Source of the DNA: Cydia pomonella
Taxonomy: Eukaryota; Arthropoda; Insecta; Lepidoptera; Tortricidae
DNA: 64,000 bases
Assembly (NCBI RefSeq): GCF_033807575.1
Contig: NC_084711.1
Span: forward strand, 4,216,001 to 4,280,000
Direction: 5' to 3'
How positions within the stretch are numbered: the first letter of the stretch is position 1; each line of letters starts with the position of its first letter. The notes below the pieces were generated by a model. It searched no databases, was not told the origin of the DNA, and was given only the letters and a program-made list of their open reading frames with translations. Positions 12,182 to 23,300 of the stretch are shown here, piece by piece. The translations under genes and the position numbers were made by a program.

Positions 12182-13701
12182 TTAAGCCTTGATTTGATAC
12201 TTTAACTTATGATCCCAAAATGTCTTAGCCTGTCTGACTAAGTTGCCAGCTTCTTCATGGCAGCCATTCTGCATGTACGGCGGTGTGAACTCCCTGTACG
12301 CTATACATACCCGGCGGGAAGAGATGTCTTCACGCAGCACACAGTGTTCCCAGTGGTATCTTGGCTCACCATAGAAGACTAGGAGTGATCTTCTGTAATA
12401 ATGAAATAAGACATTACTGATATAATGATGCAACTAAATTTAAAATTATGATGAAAATTACTTTGGCAGTGGAATTATGAAGGTTGAGTATCAATAATAA
12501 TATTCATAATGAAGAAAGCCAACTAGAACCAAGATAAGTCTGCAGCGATTTTGATAGCCCAGACTAAAAAATAGTATAATTAATTTATGCCCAGACTACA
12601 TGCATCTTTTAAACATCAAACTTCTATGAAATTATGATGTATAAATAACACTTGCACAGTCTATGCTATCACAGGTGGAACTTTCAAACTGGAGATTATT
12701 TGGAACCTTTCCAACAGAAGTTTTATTTTAAAAGGTTACATTCTTATAGCTCCCTAGTACTCTTAACAAGGTATTTTTTAGAAATAATGTATGAAATAAC
12801 ACTTAATATTTACGGGTAGCTATTTAATAAACAAAACCATAGTTAGGGAAAAACTGGTCCTCACAATACCCATTTCTGAATTATTCAATTGGTCTTAGAC
12901 TTTAACTTTAAATAAACATACAACAATGATATAAGTATTATATTACCTAGGCATTGGTATTCTGACAACAACATCCAAATCATATTGTGATTTACTTGCT
13001 TCGTAAGCGGTTTTATCAAGATCACGACATTCCAAATTAATACTGCCATCTGGTTTAACTAACGGACAATATTTTTCTGCACAATGCAGATTATATTTCT
13101 TAGTATCTCCGTGATATCTAGTCATTGTTAACACAGAATCAGACAAACAATTCACAGTGATGATTCTTTCACCCCAAATCCAACAATCATCAATGTGAGG
13201 ATCTATAGAAGCTCCTTTACTAGGATCATACTCTAAAGAGCACTGCTCAATCACATCATAACCTTTCAATAAAGGTACAGCTTCGAATCTATCTTGCAGA
13301 AACTTTGAGAATACTGGGAAGCCATCAAAATTGCCAGCATTGATTTTCATCTTTTTGAAATTCGTTTTAGGACCATAGTTTTGCTTACGTCTGCCGCTCT
13401 GTGATATGTCCCAAGGTACCTCGTCTATATTTTTCATTAAGACATTTTCTTCTTCTTCTGTTATAAAGTCCAACTGAATGTAAACGCCGGGATACTCGAT
13501 CGGTGTTCCATCGTGATTGGGGTGTTGTTTGTAGACATCAGAGTCCCAACCTGGCCATGCTTTGTTGCAAAATGGGCAATAAACATAGCTTTTAGTCTTG
13601 TCGAACTCTAATTGAATTTTGTACTTGTCTGCCCCGTATTGGGTTTCGCAAATGAGGCATGTTCTGCAACCTTTGCATCCGCAGGGTCGCGGCTGGGTCA
13701 T
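12182..13701 (-). CDS. ALKBH4: ALKBH4-type 2-oxoglutarate/Fe(II) dioxygenase, 2 exons, 321 aa
   Basis: Exons (minus strand) are 12947-13701 and 12182-12392. The donor is CCTAG|GTAATA, the acceptor TTACAG, and the join is phase 2 (PMPR-RSLLVFY). The N terminus has the ALKBH4-specific cysteine cluster CGCKGCRTCLICE (residues 7-19). The AlkB core has the iron ligands H169 and D171 in IDPHIDDCWIWGERI and the distal histidine at about H268 (YHWEHCVL). The 2-oxoglutarate-binding arginine region is SSRRVCIAYREF. The length of 321 aa is close to the ~300 aa of known ALKBH4. Family members are oxygenases, reported to demethylate actin and act on nucleic acid or protein substrates; the substrate in insects is not settled. 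The first ATG is used. The gene is convergent with the tetraspanin and divergent from the zinc-finger gene. Confidence 0.95.
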
Positions 13702-14390
13702 TTTACTTGTAGTTATCTACACTGGGATTCAAGACTTGCAGACACCTTGCAGATTGAAATTAATGTGTGTTGAAAATGTTGACATGGTGACAGTCTGACT
13801 GACCTGACAGTAGAGACCTATGGTAGAGACGTCAGACTGACGCATTCTATAAAGTCTCTACCACACAGTCTGCAAATAAATAAATATTATAGGACATTAT
13901 TACACAAATTGACTAAATCCCACAGTAAACTCAATAAGGCTTATGTTGAGGGTACTTCGACAACGATATATATAATATTTAAATATTTATAAATACTTAA
14001 ATACATAGAAAACACCCATGACTCAGGAACAAATATCCATGCTCATCACACGAATCATACCACTTCTGATCACTTCTGATTGGCCTTCAATCGTAAACGT
14101 CTGTAGAGCCCATGAGAATGAGTTTGCTGGGAAATTTAAAAAAAAAGTGACGTGCCAATTTCCGCTGGACGCCGACGCGGACACGATAGCAGTGCAATCA
14201 ATAATTTATTAAATAAAACTTTATAATCAAGGTATATACCGCTAATCTATTACAAAATTCAGTGTCCATACATATCTGAAAATCTGTAACCACTCCGATA
14301 TCCTCAGTCTGAAATACGTTTTGTACCTATTCATTGGCGATCGATTAGTATTTTATTCTCAGTTTTTTTTCTTACTTTACAGTAAAAATA
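13702..14390. promoter_or_regulatory. divergent promoter region between ALKBH4 and zinc-finger gene
   Basis: About 690 bp separate the two start codons. A CTTACTTTACAG acceptor at 14371-14382 suggests that a non-coding first exon of the zinc-finger gene lies in this interval. A SINE fragment occupies 13875-14055. Near-repeats of GACAGT/CAGACTG motifs lie at 13785-13870. No core promoter motif can be assigned with confidence. Confidence 0.45.
13875..14055 (-). mobile_element. truncated tRNA-type SINE (3' part)
   Basis: Matches the 3' two-thirds of the SINE at 60549-60815 in reverse (shared CTCAGGAACAAATATCCATG and GACTAAATCCCACAGTAA-type blocks). The tRNA-like head is missing. Confidence 0.75.
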
Positions 14391-17300
14391 ATGGGAGACC
14401 GTAATTTTGTGGAAGATGTGGACTTCGGGAACAGCAACGGGTTCGCGATGAACAAGCCAATGCGACCGATTAGGCCACCTAAACGTGGAATGCCCAAGTA
14501 ACTATGTTTAATATTGGTATCCAGTTTGAAAAGAATCATTAGAATATACTACTGTTAGTTTAACTCAACATATCCCTACTAATACGAAAAGTCTTCGTGA
14601 ATGATACGGTCTGTACCTAATTTATCGAGGCAAGCTAGCAAAGCACCCTCTTTTGCACTTTTGTATGTAGGGGCCTTAATGCTACAGAGCAATCTTTTCC
14701 AGATAACCTTTAGGTAGTGGTACTGAAGGAAGTCATATATTGTGAACAATAGGGGAAATGAGGTGAACTGACATGTGACATGATCAGCACTGAACACACT
14801 TGGACACTGGTCAATACAAAACTAAATTGCTATCAGAATAAATGTCATATTGTGATGACCAATGGCATTGCTTGATGCTTTTGAGAGTGTTAGCAAAGGC
14901 ATCCCCAAATATTTTTTTCTGCTTCATTTCAACTGCTTGTTTGCTTGTTTTCTCTTTAGCTTGGAGACCTCTGCATTAACACAGTCAAGTAGTATTAGGT
15001 ATTTTAATGTACATTAAGTAAATAAAATAAATAATTGACTAAGTCCCACGGTAAGTTCAAGAAGGCTTGTGTTGTGGGTACTAAGACAATGAAAATATAG
15101 AATATAACATATAAAACATCCACGACTCAGGAACAAATATCTCTGCTCATCACACAAATACATACACTTACCAGGGTTCCAACCCAAGACCATTGGCTAC
15201 ATATGCAGGGTTACTACCCACTAGGCCAGACCAGTCATCAAAATATTTCAATATCTCTCGAGGTTGATGCTAAATTACTTATATATTTATTCACCAAATA
15301 AAACAAAAGTACACATCCACATAAAACAGTAACTTCACACTATTAGTAACAAAGTGAAACCTGCTAATTCAGAACATTTTGAAGGGTCTGTGAAATTGCA
15401 TTTTAAGTGGCAAAATGTACTAACAGTCATACACCATGGGCCTATTAAACTCGACAGATTTGAACCACACATCATAAGGAGGTTATAAGTAGTAAAAATG
15501 ATATATGAGTTTGTTTGTCTGCCTGTAGCTATGTCTACACCAAGTGACATAATGAGTGTCACAGCTGAAAAGGCGTTTTTAACTAAGTTGTAATAGAAAC
15601 AAATGTTCACAAAAAATTGTCAAGATCTCTAAAACAAGATCAAATCCAGGACTGTGTATGACATTTTAGTCTATAAATGTAGATAAGAATACAACTTTAA
15701 AATCTGTCAGGGTTTAATTGGCTCATGATGTATAGGTTCTACCTTTTTCCAGCAATGACCGCTACAACAATGCCTATGGCAGTTACCGTGGTGGCTATGG
15801 GCCCGGCGGCGGTTTTGGCTATGGACCAAGGGGCCCACCTATGGGCAGGCCTATGGGTCCACCACCTATGGGCCCACCTATGGGCCCACCTATGGGTCCG
15901 ATGGGTCCTCGTGGGCCACGCGGCCCGCCACCCCCCTTGATGATGTTTGGACGAGGTTTTGGACCAGGTGGACCCCTTATGCCCCGCAAAGTTGCTCCAG
16001 AGACTCAAGCTTATAGATATCTTATACGTAAGTACAATATAACCTGAACATGTTTTTTTAATATGTTTATTATCTTTATTAGGCGAGACCACACAGAGCG
16101 ATCATACGCGCGGGGCAAATTAGACGCGCGAGGCAGTGTAGACGTGGCACGACTACATTGGCCGATTATTGCGCGAAGAAATTGCCTCGCGCGTATGTTC
16201 GCTCTGTGTGGACCCGCCTATTCTCTCTGTATTTGTGTTGTGTGCATTTGGTTTTGTGATTCAATAATTGTAATATGTATTTAATCACTGAAGGTAAAAA
16301 AAGTCTTTTTCCATTTGATTTTATTCGTTTTGCAATTTGATGTAGACTATTGGGTGTCTGGACATTTCAAGGCCAGGTCAAGCCATGTCTGGGAACAAGG
16401 TTTGGTTTTTTTTCTCAACCCTTTTGGCTCTAAAACCTTTGACCACCTGTAACGTCAAATGACGCGCGCGGCTGCAGCCCAAATTCATCCTTCGTACATT
16501 CCAACAAGGTTCAAAATGACGCGTCGCGCTACACACGATAGGCGTGACAAGCAAAGGGCTAAATTTTGTGTTTGCTGGGATGTAGAAAAAAAAGGGTTAT
16601 GCTGTGTTATGCATTTGTTTTTAATAAATCAGTATATGAAAGATGCTAAGACCAGTCTTGTTTAAACTACAGGTTGTGGTGTTTCCCAGGAGAGCATAAA
16701 AGGCCTCCCCAAGAAGCTGCTAAAACTTATTGAGGCCAACCACTGCGGAGTTTGCGGCTTGGATTTTGACTCCTTCACTATGTGTAAGTCTTTGGTCATC
16801 CTTTTGGAAATTTTCTTTTTAAGCCACTACAGATATCTGATTGCAGAACCTCTAATCCTAACCAGATCAAATTAGATATTGGCCACTATAAATTGAGATT
16901 ATATGTCTGGTTCTGAACTTTTGAAGTATTAAATTTGATGACAATCAGGCGGGTCCCCACACAGAGCGAGCGAGGCACGTCTACACTGGCCAGTTTGTGC
17001 GTGAGGAAATTGCCTAGCGCGTATGCTCGCTCTGTGTGGACCCGGCTATCCCATGATGTGCCTTATTCTTTAACTTAAGATTACTATAATTCTTTAAAAA
17101 AACCTACGCTTTGATTTTACTATTAGAGCTTTAGTTAGTTTTACTCAGTATTTTTGAAAAATTGACGGACATTGTGCCTTTGTTGAGTGAAATACGGGGT
17201 AGCGCTACTCAAAGCACCCCACAATTTATAGATAGGCTGAGTTTGTTTCATATCTGACTGCCAATTACAGAATTGTATACATTATTATTATTGTATTACA

Positions 17301-20300
17301 GTTTCGCAATACCATGTGGAACTTACAATGTATGATCAATACAAATAAAGAATATGAATATTTTTGTAACAACTTTACCATGGCACATTAAACGATATTA
17401 TGATCGTAATTGTATAAAAAAGGGAATTAAAATATTTTTCTTTTGCAGCGCGTATGCATTACACTTCGCGTAATCACCAAAAGAACCAAAAGAAATGGCT
17501 GACGCAAAATGCTGAGAAACCGACTCCCGGGAAAAAGGTAACTTGACCCTCGGTGGTCTGAAAGGAATTTCGTGAGACAACATTAAGAGATAGGAACAAT
17601 TGATTATAGAGATAGATTACAGAGTTCAGTATTTATTCAAACACATAATTTATTGTTTGACATATCACCAGAGTAGATTAATTTATTTAAATTAAATTGC
17701 TTTGTGTATAAGGATTCCCCTGGATAAAGTGAAGTATTATTTTTATCGTGAAGGATGTTAAACATACATTTATATGTTAACTTGGGGCAATGGCTCACCA
17801 GACGTTAATAAAACATAGTTATTCGTTAAAGTAATAATTTAATTAATTATAAATAAAGTCAAGTTACTCCACAAAGTCTCATGTGCTGAATAGTTTTCTA
17901 AATTGCTTATAAATTTCAATGTTGAACATCGCTGTCCTATTTCTAATACCCTGCTAACCTGTTAAAGGCCGCTGGCCGGCAGAGCGGTGAGCGGCCAATC
18001 GATACCGTTTGTGTATTTGATTCAGCCAAGGCTCGGAAACCGGTTAAATTTATCGAATTTAAAACCGGTTAAATTTCCCAACCGTTATCATGTACTTGGT
18101 GCAAAACATTTTCATTTCGGTTTCGCTCGAAATACCGTTATTTTCAAACCATTTTTTATGAGAACAGTTCTTGCCAAATTTATAGAACAATAAAAACCGG
18201 TTTCTTATGTCGGTGTCTATGTTTACTTGGCACACCACTAGGCAGGTCGGCCGTATATTTGCTTGTCGAATAAACCGGATTTTTAGGTTACAATAAAGTT
18301 CTTAAAAACGTTCGCGTTCTCATAAAAGTTCGGAGGAAAACCGAAATAAACCGGTATTTTACAAACCGGTTCCGAGCCTTGGATTGAGCGCACTTTATGA
18401 ATGGCTTGATTTGCCGCTCGCCGCGCCGCGCGGCGCCTGCGTCGAGTCCGCGGCCTCAAACTGAACAAGTTAGCAGGGTTTTAGACATAGGACAGTTTAA
18501 TAAAACATTTTTTATGTACAATTATTTTTCTAGATACCGCTAAAGTCGCGCGAGTTGTACTGTGAACTGTGCGACGTTACGATAACGTCCACGGCTCACG
18601 CCGATTCGCACTATTCAGGAAAAGCGCATCGAGCGTAAGATATCTACTGTTTTCCCTTTTTGTGTTGATTGTTTGTTTGTTTCTTACTTTGCTGTGTTCA
18701 CACAACGAACTACAGCTAGTACGGTATGTATGTAATAAGTGCTAGTGTGCTTTGAGAGCTTAAAAATGATTACTGTATACATTTATGACTAGGAGAAGTT
18801 ATTTGTCTACAGCTCTACACTATATTATCTTTTAATTAGATACACAATGCATTGAATACAATATTTCATTAAATTGTTAATAAAACTGCTTTTGTTTTTG
18901 AGTCGACAACTAAAGATGATCGTTATACGGCCACAGTTATAAACATATATACATTAGGGTGTAAGGACTACCCAAGGTAAAAATGTGTATATAATGTATA
19001 AGGTCAACACTGCCCTTTCTTTTATTTAAATTAAAAGGATATTAACTGTGTCCTCTCTGTAACATTCTCCAACGTAAAAAATACTTGGTGTTATTGCGGC
19101 AGTGCTTATAATCATAGTATATCATCTTTAAGCTCCAAGTTCTTAGTTAAATGTTGGACCACGCCATTCAATTCGAGTAGTCGATGCGACCGTGTTGTAT
19201 GTCGATTCCCGCATTTTCTACCGGAAATGTACACTAGCACACACCATTTCTGTACGAATATTTACATCAATAGAAATCGCCAAAAATGTTAAATTGTTGA
19301 TAAATGAATCCATGATCGTTGCTACTCGTTGTACGTACGATCTTATTAACGGTTACATATGTATATAAATATTATAAATACACTTGATTGCTTTGTAATT
19401 GTTACATTAATAAGCTTTTTGGTAAAAAAAGGTGGTAAATTACAATTATATTTTTGATATTACTAATTCGTTTACATATTTGGCTCTTTTTAATTGATGC
19501 TGAAATTTAGAAACCAGTGTGGCCAGTCTTAATATAGGTTTATGCTAGGAATAATATGTACCGCCTATTATAAATACGACGGGGTCACTCGGGATCCGTA
19601 CAGACGTGGTTGTAAGCAACAAACAAATAATCACATTATATTGATTAAATTATGTTTTATGAAATGTATCAATCTGACAGTGAAGGCTATAAACATATAT
19701 ACATTCTTCTACCTTGTTTCAATGGAGTAAGGTACAAAATTGTATACATGTGTATAACCTTCACTATCGGACTGAATTTGAACAGTCAAAGCTATAAACA
19801 TTTATACATTTTTTCACCTTGTACCTCGGTGGCGTAAGGTGCAAAATTGTATACATGTTTATGGCCTTGTCTGTAAGACTTGAACAGTGAAGATCATAAA
19901 CAAGTATACATTTTTTGCCTTATTTAATAAAATAAGGTACAAAATTATATACATGTTTATGACCTCGTCTGTTAAACTTGACTTGAACAGTCACATTTAT
20001 ACACATACATACATTTTTTTACCTTATTCCTCTATGTGGCATAAAGTGCAAAATCGTATACATGTTTATGACTGTGACTGTTTCTTATTGATGTTAGAAT
20101 AGTCACTACTATAAGAACGTTTTTCCATATAATAATATAATAATTGTCACACTTGAATGTGTCAAGACATTTCCGTCAGTAGAAAAAGGCGGCAAATTTA
20201 AAAAATGTAGGCGCGAAGGGTGGTCTCACATAGAAAGTTTGAATTTTGCGCCTTTTTCTACTGACAATATGGGTTTCCCAGAATATATTTGATACACCAA

Positions 20301-23300
20301 ATATATTTAGGGCCCGAGCGGCAAACCAGGGTCCTGACTGAATCGATCTTTATTTTTGTAGGAAATCATAGATATTATCAATTAGGACACTGTTGAAAAC
20401 CAGGAAATAATTAGTATTTCGCATATGGAGTGCTATGGAGTGCCATATGATATATGGCTTGTCGTCTAGGAGTACCCACTGACAAAGTACGATGGCCCAG
20501 TGGAAGATTTTAAAACCATAACGAGTGCAGCCATTACTTACTTGGAAAAATTTAGATTTAGTTTCTTCTTCTTCTTCAGTCGGTCCCTCAATGCTGAGGA
20601 TCGTGACATCATGTCCTGTTAAAGACCAGATTCCTCCATTGGCTTCTATTCTAGATTATAAACTAATTAATGAATGTACAGTGTAGTTTAATCGCCATAC
20701 AATAAATAAATAAATGTTATAAGGAAGACGAAACAATACAAAGAGGAAGAGTGGTTTCTGTGGTTTATTTGAATAGAAAATAGCAGAGTGTGTGGTAATT
20801 CATAGGTATTGCAAATCTGGAGAAAAACGCGCTCGCCGTCTCGGCCGAGGCACGTCTACACTGGCCGTATTGTGCGTGAGGAAATTGCCTCGCGCGTATG
20901 CTCGCTCAGTGTGGACCCGCCTATTGGTGTAGTTTATAAGAACCAATTTAGGTACAAATATTGGTAGATATATATACAGTGTTCGTAGTTAAGTATCGAG
21001 CTATCTTCTACAGTCATCGATTTTTCCTCCCTTCCATATTTTTATTAAACATCTTGTATAGTTACGCTAGATTTTGAGTGGTGTGTGGATCCCGAGAATG
21101 ATAAAGATGGCAAAACTCAAGATTTCTTTAAGTGATCATTTTTCGGCGTCCAGATTATTCAAATTTGCCGCTTAGGGATAGTTTTATAATAATATGTATG
21201 TATGTTTCATGTCCGTATTATAGATATTTCATTCATTGTTTAGGGCGCGTCAAAGCACGGAGCAATGATACTGCCTATTTACTACCTCATTTTTAAAATT
21301 ATAATTAATTTTATATCATAATGGATGTTTCAGTATTGTGGAAGGACGGAAGAAGCCGAAAAACCCGTACCTACTCCAAAAAGGAATGGAGGCTCGCACG
21401 TATGTATTTACAAAACCTATTTACGTTATTCACTCAACTATTTGACTCCTACGCGTGTCGGAGTATCTCTCTTATCATGCAGTGAAGACAAAACACGAAA
21501 CATTCAAGCGGTGTGTTCAGATTAACAAAACAAGCCAAGTGCTCGTTGAAGTCATGTTTTTATATGGTACATATATTTTTCTTTGTTATTACGCCCAGTT
21601 TGAGGTTTGTACGTTAAACCGTTATACTTATAAAAAAAAAATGTTTTATGTATGACCCCTTATATTATGTGACCGCGGCCGGAAGATCGTCCCAGTGTCG
21701 CTTGCCACAAGGATGAGATTTGCTTGTTTCTTTATACAGTAACCTGTCAAGGCGTCCTTATGACAAGCGAGAAAGTGGGACGTTTTGCCGGCCGCGGTCA
21801 CATATATTGTTGTAGCAGCAATACAAACAAACATTCGGTATAAAAAAAAATAGCGAACTGAGATTCCTTAGTTCCAAATTTACAACTAAGAGTATCCCAT
21901 ATTGTTGAATCTTATTATAAAACGAGAAAACCACCGTGCGAGGTTGTAAATCAAATGCTTGTTTCTTCCAGTGAGCAACTGATCAATCGCGAGAAGCAAC
22001 ATTTGCCGGCGATCACTGTGCCGAAGGTCACCGTGGGTGAGGGCGACGGCAAGCCTCCGCAGACCGACCTCTACTGCGACATCTGCAAGGTATAATCACC
22101 CAACTTGCTTAACAAAGCTGCTGTTACAATAGACTTATCTCTCTCTGGTCAGCTGATTACCCGCGAGAGGCAACATTTGCCGGAGATCGCCGTGCCGAAG
22201 GTCACCGTGGGTGACGACGACAGCAACCCGTCATCGTCGGTGACACGAACTATTAAGCTGCTATTATATATATTTTCATCCAAACAAGTGTGCGTGTGCC
22301 TTGCAATGTTATGTAACAAATGAAACTCTAGGTCTAAACTTAAGCAATATTGTATAAGTACTGGTTGTAAGCGACTGTATGTTTCTAAAATATAATAAAT
22401 AAATAAATAAAAGAAGTAGTGTATTACCTACTTGCCACATATATTCGTTTAGCACATAAACTTAAACTTACTAAACGGCTAATTACTTTTAACATTTGAT
22501 AAACTGTCGCCGCTAACCGAAACAAAAAACAACTTGAATATGTAAAAACTTTTATCTTCAGACCTCCATGACATGCTCGGAGCAGATGACGATGCACCTC
22601 AACGGCAAGAAGCACCTGTCGAAGGAGAAGCAGCACATCATCCGCGTCATGAATGCACGTAAGTAGTTCGTATGTGGAACGCGACATAAGACATGTGTAC
22701 GTACTCGAATGTGATCGCAGTAAACCAAAATAAAATCATGTTCAACTTAGAAGCTCGAACAAGATTTCTTTGATGCTTAAAAACAGTGAGCAAAATTCGA
22801 TTTTGTGTGTTTGAATAAAGGGGTGAGTGGGTGTTTGGGGAATGGCTATTTAGCCATTCCCCAAACACCCACTCACCCCTGACCCCAGACACGTGAGGAT
22901 GAATGTGTATTCATCCTGGGTCCATCCAACCCATTTGGGTGTACAGTGTATTCATCCTCACGTGTCTTATCATGTAAACGAACGTGACGTTAAAATAATA
23001 TGATTCCATAGACAATCTAGACATCGTAATGTCAGATGATCTTCAGTTACTGCGATTATTAATTAAAATCTTATTAAAAATGATATTTTTCAGTGGTTAT
23101 TTCATATTTGGTTGATTTCAATACTTTGTGAGTTTCTTTAAGTATACAACAACATTTTAAAATAATTATTGTGTAATTCCTGAGTAACGTGTGATAATGT
23201 CTTTGAGAAGTGTTCGTTTACATGATATACATGTAAGGATGACTACACTGTATGGGTGAATGGATGTATGTTTTTTAGAAAGAATATACACTGTACTCAC

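Noticed and set aside
15739..16092. Long open frame on the minus strand opposite the PMGPP repeat exon
   Set aside because: It is the shadow of the repetitive, GC-rich exon 15753-16027 of the plus-strand zinc-finger gene, whose frame fits splice phases.
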